Assembly (NCBI GenBank): GCA_947034885.2 | Contig: OX344758.2 | Coordinates: forward strand, 15,589,067-15,653,066 | Length of the DNA stretch: 64,000 nucleotides | Direction of reading: 5' to 3' | From: Thuidium tamariscinum | Taxonomy: Eukaryota > Streptophyta > Bryopsida > Hypnales > Thuidiaceae | In this document: piece by piece, positions 33,481-46,393 of the stretch | Layout: the number at the start of each line of letters is the position of its first letter | How positions within the stretch are numbered: position 1 is the stretch's first letter | The notes under the pieces: model-generated | What the model was told of the DNA's origin: nothing | Seen by the model: only the letters and a program-made list of their open reading frames with translations | The model's database searches: none | Made by a program: the position numbers and the translations under genes

Positions 33481-36424
33481 TCAAGTACCAGAGCAAGCAA
33501 GTCTCCAACCAAAGAATAAAGCAATTAAAAACAATGGGAATTCAACTTCTAGGACAAATTTTGGAAACAAGCTTGACATCCTACAATTTCAATATTGTTT
33601 TGCATTCAGTTTTCACAGACTGAGAAGACCTAAATTAAGTAGAAGATATTAAAACTAAAGCTAGTGCTCTAATCGCATTTCCTAAACAAGCCCTTGTCAC
33701 TACTAACTCATATTTCACGATCTTGGTTTTACTTATTAGCAACTAATGTATACAAAACTTAGTCAACTGCCTATGACCACTAATTAATGTTTGAATGAAA
33801 ATGGCGTTGTCTAAAGTGCCTTTAATAGGGGAAACAAAATCCCAATTTCAATGATTGCATATAAATTCTGCACACACTGGGCTATAAAACAATAAGAGAG
33901 TTTGGGCTCTTGTAGATTACAATGTGCCCCTTCCAGAGCTTCAACATTGATCTCTAGTACTATAAGCTCACGCACCACATGATATCCTACATCTAAAACA
34001 GAACATTGTATTGATCCTCATGTGCATGCCTTATCAAAGAGATTATTTACTACACTTAAAGTGTACAAATAATTATACTCTTGTATGTTTCTGAGTGGTT
34101 AATACCACCCAATCAAATTAAAGCCAAATTGCATAGAGTGAGTGACCAAGAATAAACTCATCAAGTTTACAATTCTCTACCTATACCAAATAATTTCCAA
34201 ATTAGGTAGTCAAGTGTCTCCATTAAAAGTTGCTAAACAAACTACACACAAAATATATGTGACATTAAAGAACACCAAAAATATTGATGTATTAAGTACT
34301 CATGCATAGCCTCGCTAATAGGTTGATTGAAACAAGTAAACTACATTCTTTTTGAAATAGCAACCATATATGGTGTAAATAATTCCAAGTGCTACTTACT
34401 CACAACGCAAAACCAAGTTGTACCTTTTGATTAATATTCCGTAAATCAATATCGACATTTCCTTATCCAATATAGACATGACTGCTTCTTCAACGTATGT
34501 TTTCAACTTCTTTTACACTTCATCCAAAGTAGGATTACTCTACAAACAAACCATTTGAATGAACTATGCCATTGAGAATCGCAATACTAATTGCAAGACT
34601 TCAAATAAAGACCATACACTTCATCTTGAGAGCTTCCAAAGCTTCATTTTTGCACGTAGGTTCTCTTCATGGTACATAGTAAAATTCAAACAATGTCATG
34701 TAGAAGAATTTGATGCTACGTGAGCAAGGATGAGAAAAGAAAGCTAAGAAACCATTCTATTTAACAATTTGAGGTTGTTGTTGCCTTCTCCCAAAAAATG
34801 GGACTTTTCAACTGTTTCATTTTCACATTGAAGGTGTCTCCTTTGTTCACTTTTATAATGTTAGGAATTTATTTTCTTCATGCAGAACTCTTCACGTTCC
34901 ATACTCCTTTTGTACTTAAAAAAGTGGAAATTTTGCCTGCTATCTTGTTTATTCCAAATCACAACTTTTTTATCTAGAACTAATTACTCCAATGAGGACA
35001 TTTTATGACTTCTGGGGATCACTCACCAAAATATGAATGCATCCCTCCTCACCTATGTTATAAAATGTTAAATAACCAAATTAAAAAAAAGGTTGTTTCA
35101 CATACTACTCAATACAAGTTTGTCATGAAGACTTACTTTACAAGTAAAAGCTAGTGCTCAATCCTCAATATTTTTGAACTTTAAAATTTTGTGCTTACAT
35201 CTTCATTTCCTTTAGGTACAATGAAAACCTTAGAGTAAGACTTTGAAAACTTAATGTGGTTGTCTCAACTTCAACCACCAAAAATGCACCTTCACATATA
35301 TTTGTCACTTGTGGATAGGCAATGCTTAAAGTGATTTCAAAACCTCTATTTAAAAAAAAAATTTAATTCAAGGCATGTTCGTGAACTAAGTGAATCGAAA
35401 ACTTCACCCATTACACTATTCATAGTTGTAATCTTCACATAATCTTACCAATGACATTACTAATCACAAAGATTGGGATGTTTGGCCTACGAGTTGTCAA
35501 TGCTCCAAGCACTGCACATTTCTTTATTATATAAGTTGTTATTGTCACCCAATATGGAATAAAAACAACACATATCAAAGATTCAGAGGAACACAAAAAA
35601 ATTGCATCTATATCTTTCTCTTTGACACCATAACATAACAGCATACCCTAGGAAACAATGAACACCATCCAATTCAATCTATATATTTTTCATAGTTTCA
35701 TCAAACAACTAAGAATAACTACGTCAAGTAAAACACTTCATAGTCTTTCTTTGCAGACATGTTCATACTAATACAAAAACAAAGACAAAAAACTCAATAT
35801 TTCTACTTAAAGACAACACTAACTTCATGAGTTTGTACTCTAAGGTACTAGCTCATGCATCTCTTACACATTTGTTACACTCTTCTACCCATATTTTGTT
35901 TATTTAGTCATCGTCGTACTCAGAAACACTTTGCAAATCCAGACCTCGAACCCTATTCACTTCCACATGCCTAGTCTTTGTTGTTGATGATGTTTTTGAT
36001 GCGTATCAATCTTCAATGCAAGAATCAACCCTTTGCCCAAAGAAAAATGTATCAAATACAAGTCTACAACCCTTTGAAAATATCCAACTTTCACCTAAGC
36101 TACTAGCTACATACTTCAATGCACAGATTGTATCTTCTTATGGAAGGTACTTCAATTCTTATCAAATGCTCAACACCACTGTCACAACCAAATGCGCTAG
36201 AGTCATAAATGAATACTACCCGAGAGGATGATCCTTTTGCTACCGCATCACCTTTAACTCTTCAAAGTTCAACCTTGAGCCATGCAATGTAGTCATCTTT
36301 AGATGTAATTCTGGATTCAACAGGAACTTCTTTTCTTCTTTCTATGTCACTCTTTTGGGAAACCTAGCCTTTAGAGTCCCCCTACATTTTACACTAAATT
36401 CCTCATTTTCCATTAGAATTACCT
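33481..36424. other. Unassigned AT-rich DNA
   Basis: The Ty3 similarity ends near 33480 and nothing recognisable replaces it. No gene, terminal repeat or tandem repeat was supported. Small frames such as 35435-35644 and 36016-36231 are probably chance. Confidence 0.4.
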
Positions 36425-36502
36425 CACTATAACAAAACATGGTCTAAAAAACTCATAGTCACAATTGACTATGGTTTTTTCAAACCATGTTTTGTTATAG
36501 TG
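36425..36502. mobile_element. 78-bp CACTA micro-MITE, TSD CCT
   Basis: CACTATAACAAAACATGGT at the left is mirrored at the right, and the whole 78 bp forms one hairpin. CCT occurs at 36422-36424 and 36503-36505. This is close to the minimum size for a transposable CACTA unit. Confidence 0.85.
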
Positions 36503-36708
36503 CCTTAAGCTCCTTTATGTTTTTGAGTTTTTAAATTAAAAAATACAATGACTTCTCTAAAAAAAATTTGAAGGATGTCAATACATACAAGAAGGTTTGT
36601 TGTTGTTTGCAAAGATTTTCCAATACTGTATTTGCTTTTTTTATTGCAATATGGTTGCACTTGATTGGACTGTGATGGAATTCCATCAATAAGTCATTGC
36701 ATCCCTTA

Positions 36709-37473
36709 CTAAAGATGCCTTGAAATTTGACATGAATCCATGTCTTTCTTCTCATACCCTTTATTCTGTTGCACTTCTTTTGCAACTTTGTTCAAGTCTA
36801 GTGACCTCCCGTAAAATTTGCTAAGTCTCTCGTGCATTCCATTAACCCCTACTGAGCTAGTCTTTCCTACTATTCGACGGCAAGAATTTGCATACTGTCT
36901 ATGCTTTGAACAATTTTCCTTCTACTTATTGCTTGCTAGCTTTTCCAATTTAAGCCAAATTTCACTATCCAAATTTAGTGATTGCTTAGCATCTACTCTA
37001 TATTTCTTGATCAATGATATAAATTTAGTCCTTCTCCTCATGACAACCTTCCTAAGGACAATTCTCAAGTGGTCTTGATTCAAATCTCCAAAGTATTCAA
37101 AACAATTATGTAGATGATCCTTCAATATGCACAAGTCTTCTTGCATTTGCTTCTTTATATAGGTACTTGATGGATCTAGCCCTGCAGCTAACTTATTGAC
37201 TTTAGTTGTCCATGTTGGTTTATCTAGTCCATAAAGTATTCCTTTAGCATTCAAAGTCAAGTAGAAAGGCTTTTTTCCTCCTTTCCCCTGTTCCATTTTC
37301 TCTGCTTCACAAACGGACTGCTTATAGCGTCTCGTTCTTCTTTCCAATGAGGTATTTGATAACGCTTGTTCTTGGTTCCTCATAGTCTTTTCTCCCCTCT
37401 CATCTTTAAGGACTACATCTTGTGATGGTGGCAGTAATGGAATGGAAAGTGATCTACATTTCTCATAAGACAA
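36709..37473 (-). pseudogene. Decayed basic protein, possibly transposon-derived
   Basis: A 183-codon frame (37473-36922) continues after a single TAG to about 36709. It is basic, with an Arg-rich start, the segment VLRKVVMRRRTKFISLIKKYRVDAKQ, and, across the stop, a KENCSKHRQYANSC-like stretch. The pattern of basic alpha-helices followed by a K-N-rich segment recalls plant transposase-associated families (En/Spm or 'transposase 24' type). I cannot confirm this. CACTA elements lie on both sides. Confidence 0.35.
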
Positions 37474-37519
37474 ACTCCTTCTTCGTTGTCTTCTGTTATG
37501 TTATATTTGTTGAAATTGA

Positions 37520-38140
37520 CTACTGACATTTAAACTCTCTATCACTATAGGATGAATCCCTCCTATTGGGTCAATGTCGTTCCTCAATATGCAACCTCCC
37601 ATGGTCTTGTACATTTGTAAAAAAATTGGGCAATCAATGATCAAAATCAAACAATGTGCTATCACAAACAATAATCAACTCTTACATCAGTTACATTTAA
37701 ACTTATGATTATGCATACTACTTGGCAATCCAATTCATTCAAGATGCAACCTAATTTACTATTGAAAACCACCATAGTTTGTTATTAGGCTAGCTCCATT
37801 TGGTTTACTTGTGTTTGATACTATTCTCAAATTATATTCCAAGTCTTTTACTTTGTTTAACCCATGCGCTCCCTAAGTGAACAATTCTAAAAAAAATCAT
37901 TAACATTTAGTTGATTTATTTCCTGTGACTGGTTGGATCAAACAATATGTAAAAAACAAAAATAAATCAAGAAGTCCTCTACAACAACATTAGTCAATAC
38001 AAAGGAAAGGAAATACTACCAAACATGATATATTGTGGAAGATAGCATATACCATATTCTTATTTATAGTTTCAAATGTTACGCAATTCATCTTGGGTGC
38101 TTTCAAATCTTATACTTTTGATTGGGCTCTATCGTGGACT
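37520..38140. other. Unassigned AT-rich DNA
   Basis: No supportable gene or repeat. Confidence 0.4.
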
Positions 38141-38143
38141 CAA

Positions 38144-39430
38144 CACTATAAGAAAACTATGTTTTGGGTGTTGTTTTATAAAAACATACCATGTTTTTTG
38201 AGATGTCACGCATTTTGCAAAAAATATTTGCAAAAGTGCAAATTTTTTGTGATGTCAAGAAAAACATGTGCAACTACATTGGAGAACAAGTAGATGTCAC
38301 CATAGACAAACATGTCTTTAACAATGTTTAGAAAAACAAGTTCATGTTTTTTGTAACATCCAAAAAAACATAGACTGCCGTGTCAACAAAAAATTTATTT
38401 TGATTATGGATCAATTAGTAAAAACTTCTACAATTAGTGGTAAAATTTTGACCGAAAGTAAAAAATTTAGAGAAAGGGTAGCCACATGGCATATTTTTCA
38501 AAAATAAAGGGAATCGATGGATAATTTTGATGTATAACATGGATGAAAACAAATGATCTTTATACAAGTGCAGTGGTAGGAAGAGAGACAATGCATATGG
38601 GATAAGTAAAGCAACAACTCTATTCAATATAAAATGTCAAAAACAACATCAAGATGTCTGAAAAAACATTCACATGAGTGAAATGATGTCAAAATGTTCA
38701 ATGTTCAAATTGCCATATTCTAAGATCCATAACTTTTGTCTCACCTTGGGCTGAAATAGGATATAAGTATGCTTTCTCTCCCCTTCATTCTCATTAACTT
38801 TAAATTAAGTAATTCATTCATTTTGGCATAAAAAATTCTTTGAATGGTAGATGGTAAGTTTCCTTCAATTTTTATTGAATTCAACAAATTTTCTTGTTCA
38901 TTTTATTTTATTTTTTAATTAATTAATTAATTAGTTTTTTGATTTTGCTATATGGGTATGGTATGTAACATTTGATGTTTTAAGAAACGTCTAATTTGAC
39001 ATCTCAAAAAGCACAGTTAAAATTTTCAAATAACAAAAAATGTCCTGACAAAGCATGCCACATTAGCATAATTTGGAGTCCACATTAGCGTAATTTGGAA
39101 GTCCACGTCAGCTTAATATGGGATCCACATTAGTACAATGTGAAGGTCCATGTCACAAAAAACATAGATGAGGCAATGGATGAAAAAAAATTCATACATA
39201 GAACTGCTTGCCAAAAATAAGCTTATGCGGAACTTTTAAATCTGCCAAATGGCACATTATGGGACCCTAGAATGACCACGTCTTAAAGGATGTCCAAAAA
39301 AATAGGGCATGTTTTTTGGTTTTTTCCTATGTTTTTAGCCTGTCTATTATTATAGATTTTAGGTGACATCCTATTTGATATAAATTCGCGCTTTTTTTAA
39401 CATCCTAGAATTTGTTGTTTTCTTATAGTA
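38144..39430. mobile_element. 1.29-kb non-autonomous CACTA element, TSD CAA
   Basis: Left end CACTATAAGAAAACTATG, right end (reverse complement) TACTATAAGAAAACAACA, with CAA at 38141-38143 and 39431-39433. The final C of the right end has mutated to T. The interior is rich in 'gtttttt.gacatcc / aaaaacat' subterminal repeats on both sides and codes for nothing. The ends resemble the 78-bp MITE at 36425. Confidence 0.8.
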
Positions 39431-39433
39431 CAA

Positions 39434-39755
39434 TGATCTCACTCTCCGACTTTTATTGGATGGATGCCTAGAAGGGCTCTCCCGCCCAAAATCATGTGAG
39501 CATTCCCTCAGACTCCGTTGAGGTGGACGTCTGTGTACATCAGAGACATCCAAATTTCTCTTTTTGTTTTTCTCTCTCTCCTTATGGAAGTCTACAAGTA
39601 CATTCCCACATGAAACTTGATTGCCTACAAAATTTTCACTAATCAGAAGTGATACAAGTATGTCAATACAAAACTAAATGGATGAAGTTTAATAAAGACC
39701 ACCTTCATTAGTGAGAAATGCTAACTACAATCAATGTTATTTGTAATTGCATCAC
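39434..39755. other. Short unassigned flank
   Basis: Host-side sequence between the CACTA element and the solo LTR. Contains a CT-rich patch near 39565. Nothing else seen. Confidence 0.4.
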
Positions 39756-40194
39756 AAAGATGTCGTAGCACAGGAAAGTCAAGTTGCTTCTCTAAGACCA
39801 GAAATGGTCCTAAAGTGACTCGTTTATCGTTCCCACAGAGATTTGGTTGCTAGATGATGTGGGCGCTTCATTCCCACCTTTGGAATTAAGCGATCACAAC
39901 CAGGCTCTTGTTTACAAAACTACTCCTACGGGTGTCTAAGCGTCAAACCCACTGTGCCTTCCAAACAATGGATCTTTTGCCACCCTAATTATCCTAGGTG
40001 TGTACTTGTTTCGTTCTCTTGCCCTACTTCTAATTGCTTCCTTCTGCCCAATCTAGGGGGTTATTCCTCCTATTTTACCCCCATAGGTTGCCTTTGTTTA
40101 ACTCTACTCTATGCTTGGCATTTTCTACCCCATCTCTACGTATCTGCCCTTTTGTTGATCTACTCTACGTCTTTGTCTTTGCTTTATTCTACTC

Positions 40195-40480
40195 TACGCA
40201 TTTGTCTCGGTTTTAGTCTAATCTATATCTTCCTCTACTCTACGTATGTGTATTTGTCTACTCTATGTACTCTTCTACCCTACGTATTTGTTTTGATCTA
40301 CTCTACGCATCTATATTTGTCTACTCTATGTATTTGTATTTGTCTACTCTATGTATTCTTCTACCCTACGTATTGGTTTTGATCTACTCTATGTATTTGT
40401 ATTTGTCTACTCTATGTATTCTTCTATCCTATATATTTGTTTTAATCTACTCTACGTAATTGTCTTCCTTTAATCTACTC
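40195..40480. repeat. Minisatellite, tctactctatgtatttgt units
   Basis: About a dozen degenerate units such as tctactctacgtatttgt and tctactctatgtattctt. Open plus-strand frames of up to 142 codons across this block are low-complexity artefacts. Confidence 0.8.
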
Positions 40481-40844
40481 TACGTATTTCATTCTATGTT
40501 CGTGTCTTCGTTAGTTTACTTCTCTTCTAGTTATGGTTGTTTTCCTATTCGTGGTTGCTAATCACCGGACCTTAATCTTACTTGAGATGTTAACCTCTTC
40601 CTACTAACTAATTCCCTATTGCATCAATTAACTTAAATCAAAGGAAGGTTTAGAGGCCCACCTCCGTTCCATGTGTCTGGTCCTCTTCACCCCACGCCAC
40701 GTCCATCATTGCCATGTCTTAGCCCCGGCCCTTTCAATTATCCCCTTCCGGGTGTTTTTTACAAATAGGTCTTTTTCTCAAACTACCTCCCCACCTACTA
40801 GTGTCTACTATTTCCTAGCTCAACTAACCTCTAAACTATCCCCT

Positions 40845-40945
40845 CAACCAACTAATTTCTACACTATCCTAAACCAACTAATTTCTAGACTAGCCTAAAC
40901 CAACTAATTTCTAAACTAGCCTAAACCAACTAATTTCTAGACTTA
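40845..40945. repeat. 26-bp tandem repeat, about 4 units
   Basis: Units of the form aaccaactaatttctagact followed by agccta, repeated almost exactly. Confidence 0.85.
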
Positions 40946-41357
40946 GTTTTTTGCCCAAGGGACCCCCCAAACCCCCTGGACCCCCCGAACTCCCTGCGGT
41001 ACCCGGCTGCGGACCCGGCTGGTTGACTGACTAGGCGCGGTCCCTGGCTGGCTGGCTGGGCTCTAGCGCTGGAGTTTGGAAATAAACTTTGGATTTTTGA
41101 TTTTCAAGTGAAACTAGGAACTTCTTAACCAAAACAACTAATGTGGCCCAAGGGTTTTAACCCAAGGGATGTTGGATGCTAAACGTTGACTTAATGCCAA
41201 CCGTGTTGGATACTAAACGTTGATTCTAACTCAAGGAGAAGGTTATTTGACACCCCGCTAAGACTTAGGGGGTTCAAAGCTTCGCCGTGAAAGTGAGGCG
41301 TTTTGACACGTGGCTAAGACCTTTAGTTTCTAGAGAAGGGGGGGATTCATAGATTCG

Positions 41358-41612
41358 CCGTCCCCTATGGGACTAGATTAACTCCATGACCAAGAGAAGA
41401 GGGAGAAGAGGGGGAACACACAATTTATCCAATGCTATAGTCAAAGCTTCACCGTCCCCTATGGGACTAGATTGACCCCGTGACCAAGAGAAGAGGGAGA
41501 AGAGGGTGGACACACAATTTATCCAATGCTATAGTCAAAACTTCACCGTCCCCTATGGGGCTAGATTAACCCCGTGACCAAGAGAAGAGGGAGAAGAGGG
41601 TGAACACACAAT
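41358..41612. repeat. 94-bp tandem repeat, 2.7 units
   Basis: Units start at ccgtcccctatggg at 41358, 41452 and 41546, exactly 94 bp apart, with gaagagggagaagaggg in each. They lie downstream of the TATA box in the LTR's transcribed direction. Diverged equivalents occur in the old copy near 19050-19350. Confidence 0.85.
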
Positions 41613-41947
41613 GCAACATACTCTCGAAGTCACCTCCCTAGTAACCCCTCGGTTCCTCCCAAGTTCTCTCCCACAACACCTCTCAATAGTGGCACAATAC
41701 AAGAGTGAACCAAGATTAAATTGCATAAAGTTCCACCAACTTGGAGGGGTCTCAAGTCCCCAAGTACAAACCACACTTACCAAGGGTGTAAAAACCCCAA
41801 AAGACCATCAAAGGCTCCCTTGGCATCAAAAGCCAAAGGAATTCCGGCATAACCCGGGCCCAATCAGCATAACCCGGGCCCAATAGTCCTCCTCCCTTAA
41901 ATGGCTAGGAGTGAGAAAAGAGAGAGAATGAGAGGAGGATGCCGCCC

Positions 41948-41955
41948 CTTTTATA
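41948..41955 (-). promoter_or_regulatory. TATA box of the nested LTR
   Basis: Minus-strand GAGTATAAAAGGGGCGG, followed downstream by a CT-rich stretch as in the related LTR at 18606. Likely core promoter. Confidence 0.5.
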
Positions 41956-43305
41956 CTCAAAAGGGAGCAACAACCCCCTTAATCTACTAAGAATAACTAG
42001 ATGAGGGAATTTAGGAGGTCCGTACATGTTTACCAATCCCAAATCTAACTATCCACCTAAAATCTACACAATTTGAATTGAGAAATTCAAATCTTACCTA
42101 ACCTTACAAGAACTTGCAAAACCACCTAATTTACCTTCCCCAAAATCTACAAGTTCTCACATGGGAGAAGTTCCCACCTACTTAATTTGAAATTACTTAT
42201 ACCAAGCACTTGGAGCCACCTCCACTAACTTTTTGAGGTGGTACTTGCTCCCACATGTGCCCGGAGTTCCCCACGCATTCCCCACACGTTCCCCACGGCC
42301 ATTGAGGCCCAAACTCCCCCAAAAAAGCATTGGGGGGCCTTAACCCCCAATTTCTCCTCCATGTGCTGTCCCCCAAAGGCTAACTTCTGGAGTTTAGCTC
42401 CGAATGGCAAATGGATTGCGCCATTGGGTCTGGAAGGCCATAATTAGCCTAAGAAAAACCCTTACCCCTTAAACTATGTCCAAATTCTCAAGGAATCTTA
42501 GTGTAAGTTGGGGTAAAAGTTGGGGCAAATTCCCAACTTTTGGAGTTTGGCAATTTTGAACCCCAAACCTTCACCAATCTCTTAAGTGGATAGAGGGGGG
42601 TAGGAATAGACCCAAGATAGGCTTCGTTCCGATGTCGTATGGCCCCGGTACGCCGGTCAACTGCAGCTTCCGTCATTTAAATTGTCAGTTGAGGAGGAAT
42701 GTCGCCGATTCGGGATCTTCCAACTATCGATTTGTCTTGAAACTTGGGGAAGCGCTCCGTTGGTGTGAGACCGCCTCGCCGTATTTTTAGTGGGATTTTA
42801 CCGCACTTTGGAATATTCTTTCGAATTCCCACCCAAAGTCCACCGCGGTTGACCGTCTGGAAAAATATCCAAACAATGTCGGAAAATTCCCAAACTTCAG
42901 AGGGGACCACCCATGGGATCCCCCCACTTGGATGCAAATCTGCATCCCCACTGCGTGCCCTTAGAATTAGGAAATCGCTCGGTACCTACCTTTCAAGGTT
43001 AGTATTTCGCCCGTATTCTCTTCGATGCTATGGGGAGTGGGGGATTCCCTCTAGATTCCCCCATGAGGACTTCCTAGCCTAGACAGGGCCTTTTTAGCCT
43101 TCTTACCCTAATCCTGCACATCTCTATCAATTTGGCATCTATTTAGCTAAGACAAGGCCCGTTTTGGATGTAAACTATCCGAAATCTCACCTAATGACCA
43201 AATGGCATATTGGTATGTGTAATGCCAATACCGATTTAATGCCCTTTTGTGGGTTTTATAAGCCCAATTACACCTTAGTTTATGTAGGAATTCGAAAAAA
43301 GAACC

Positions 43306-43336
43306 CGTGAGTCCCCGGTGACGAATCGGGGACTCA
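43306..43336. repeat. Terminal hairpin of the nested LTR
   Basis: gtgagtccccg / cggggactcac can pair around a short loop, right at the first bases of the LTR in its own orientation. This would place a stem at the integrase-recognised end. Confidence 0.65.
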
Positions 43337-44486
43337 CAAATGACTAATATCCCGAAATCAGAACAAGGATTACCACAAAACCCCAAGCACACTTATTTAA
43401 TCTTATCTAATCATACTCTAAAACTCTGCAGACCTCTCTTATTTACAAACTTACAAAATCTAAACCGGAATGGAGAGTGGGTATTAAGTCCAGCTCTCTT
43501 TCATCCTAAGATACTTTCTGGTTTTTCCCAGTTACTAGTGTCCGGAATCGAGTTTAACCTCTGAACAAAGAGGGATCTGCGTATTGTGATTAAAGAAGGA
43601 AGCTTACAACCTACCCTCTGCGTTTTAGAGTATCAAGAGTGCCACTTAAATAAAGAAACAATCAAAACAACATTAATCCTATTTAACCTAGTTACCCTCA
43701 CAACTAAACTGGATAGCTATCTGGCCTAGCAGGTCACGCAAGGAACTTCAGTCAAAAGCTAACTTAAACTACAACGATGACCTACTGGGTTAGTCTAAAC
43801 TTTGGACAGAATCCGGGACGGGCGGATTGAGAAGTCGTCACCTTTCCTACGCATTTCTGGTTACTAAAGAACCTATCTACCGCTTGAACTGGAGTTGTCC
43901 GGAATTATCCAAGACTATAGCTCCAAGTGACTGGGACTGTCTTCAGATACCGGAAAACCGGAACCGATCGCACTGAGGGATCAAGAATCCACCATCACAC
44001 ACAGATAACACTTACGCTCCCAAGAATCCGGATAAACCCAATATCCGGGCACACTCTCTCCCTACCTATTCCTGCAATTCTACAGAACATACACCAACAA
44101 GGTTACCCACTGGAATACATGCCGCCACCTCAATGTGAACCAGAAAAGCTGATTTGAATTGCACAATGCTAGGAAAACAAGGTATGAAAATGCACACAAA
44201 TAAACTAAAAACAAACACCTAAATACTTTACAACCCAAGGGAAACTACAACCCAAGGGAAATTAAAGCCAACCACAAGGGAATGACACCTGTCATTCGCC
44301 TTATCCAACTCTGAGTTGACTCCCACTAAAAGCCAAAATTGTCCGCAAAAAGTGGATCTCAGATCTGAAAAATCCGGATCCAGTGGAGTCCAAATTACCT
44401 ACTCACCTAAAAGCAACTTGAAAAATGCTTTCTACAAAAAACTTAGGTTTTCAGCCGCCTACCTACTATAATTCCTAACCCTTAAC

Positions 44487-46393
44487 CTATTTCCTTGGCC
44501 GCTTCCCTAGAGTCTCTCCCGACTTGGCGGCGCCCCTTCGTGCTGGTTGTTTCCGGGCAGAACCGGAAGTGTTCTTGCGCTTCCTCGCTTGGGTGGATTT
44601 GGCCTTCAGTTGGGCCTTGACCTTCTTTGTCATGGCCAACTTGGCATCCGGATTAGAATCCGGTTTTGACTCCTCGCCTCCAGATCTAGAGGTGGATTCT
44701 TCATCTTCCTCCTCGGATTCATCTTCTTCTTCAGTTCTTCTCCTTCCTCTTCCTTGATCTTGATCGGAACTGCCTTCTTCTTCTTCTGGCTGTCCAACAC
44801 CTTGTTCTTGGATGGGGAAGGCGTGGAGGAAACTGTAGGTTTTTTTACTCTGTGGAGTCCCCACAATCCCTTCCCGTTGCTGTGACTAGCTCTTGGTCAA
44901 AGAAACCGGTGTTTCCCCTGTTCCGGATTCAAGGACGATGGTCGATTTGGGAGGTGTGGTTATAACCACATCCTCAGATGGCTCTCCGGTTTTCTCCTTC
45001 GCCACCGGAGTTGCTGGCTTCCCCTTTGGCAAGGGTGGCTTAGAGGGAGTCGCCTTTGTCACTTTCTCCTCTTCCGGTTTAGTTTCCGGTTGGAGGGGCG
45101 GACTGACCTCTCCCATGACTTTCCGCATTTGTACCAACAACTTCTCCATCTTCACGTTGAAGGAAACTAGGACGTTGATCACCTTATCCCCTAGCTTCCT
45201 TGTTCCCTCCAAGACCTTCTCATCAAAGAGTTTGGCCTTATTCAAGACCTCTACCGGAACGCTAATGAATTCCTTAATCCGGTCAAGGGTCTCTACTGAC
45301 TGAACTGAGAATTTCCGGTTTCGCTCACTTTCCTGCTTCTACTCACTCAGCTCTGCCTTAAGGGAGAGAAGTTCATCCATCAACTCCTGATACTTAGCCT
45401 TTCCGAATTTCCCCTCAGCATCCTCTATCAGGTTCCGGATTTGCTCTACACACTCAGTCCCGGGAATGTCTCCCAACATCTTCCATACCTTTTTCAAGGT
45501 TTCTCTTTCTCGCTCATAATCCTCACGGACTTTCGTGAGTTCCCCAATCATCGACTTTAAAGGGTCGCTGTTCTAGACAGGGTCCTTCTCTTTCCCCTTT
45601 TCTACCTTGACCCATGTCCTCTCTTGCTTTTCCGGTTCCGGTTTCCTAGTCGGACCGGAAGGCTTAGCCTTTCTCTCAACTTCCTCCATCTTGTCATCTG
45701 AATCTGACTTCATTCCGTGAGCTAACTTCACCTCTCTCACTGCATACTCTTGCCTCTCAGAATCCCTTATGCAGTCTTGTGAATGGTAGAGGTGGTAGAG
45801 AAGGGAGAAATGCTAGAAGGCTTGGTCTTGCCGACTCCCTTGCACAGCTTCCCGACATAATCCCTCATGACTATGCCCCAGTCTATTTTCCGGTCACCGC
45901 TTAGTGCACCAAAGATTGTATTCCCCAGGGTGAGAGTCATCCGGTTTCCCCTATCCGGACTGAGAATTGGCACTATGAACTCTAACACCCGCCTCTCTCT
46001 TGCGTTCTTGCAATCACTCACGGTGTACCCATCCTTGGAGTGAGGTGCTGTCCGGAACTTACCCACCACGAACTTGTTAGTCCGTGAGGCACCTCCTTCT
46101 CCTTCCTTGGCAAAACCGTAAACTTCCCACCAGACTCCAGCCGTCCACTTGTCCGGAAGCGCCCTCAATGTCTTCCTCTACTCATTCGACTGGGGTTGCA
46201 GCAACTCCCGCACCATCACGTCGTCCTTGAAGCTCCATGGCCGATCGATCAAGCCGGCGCAGCCCATCTGGCTGAGGTCCTCCAACAGGTCCCCACACTC
46301 CTCTGTATCCTCCGGAATAACCGGAACCACGTTCTTCAAAGATACCTTGGTGGTGACCTCCTCCTCGGCTTCGCTTCTAGACATGGCTCCCAC
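44487..46393 (-). pseudogene. LTR-encoded accessory ORF, broken (copy B)
   Basis: Same frame as at 26136-28024, with the same internal stops and frameshift in the identical tract. It is additionally broken near the end by a TAG at about 44886 and frameshifts that change the acidic run. Only the basic tail (KNTSGSARKQP ... GKRPRK) is kept. More damaged than copy A. Confidence 0.6.

Larger units (their letters stand above)
39858..43338 (-). mobile_element. Nested 3.48-kb solo LTR or LTR-like element
   Basis: Starts TGTGGGCGC and ends GGGACTCACA (TG...CA). It interrupts LTR B exactly. Flanking GATGA (39853-39857) and AATGA (43339-43343) are a 5-bp duplication with one change; LTR A shows the uninterrupted site. 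The minus-strand TATA box at 41948 sets the orientation. No gag or pol and no internal pair of LTRs is seen, so a solo LTR is most likely. It contains three tandem-repeat blocks. A related, older copy lies at 17906-23480. Confidence 0.82.

Noticed and set aside
39954..40459. Plus-strand frames rich in Tyr, Leu and Cys
   Set aside because: Translations of the tctactctatgtatttgt minisatellite; low complexity.
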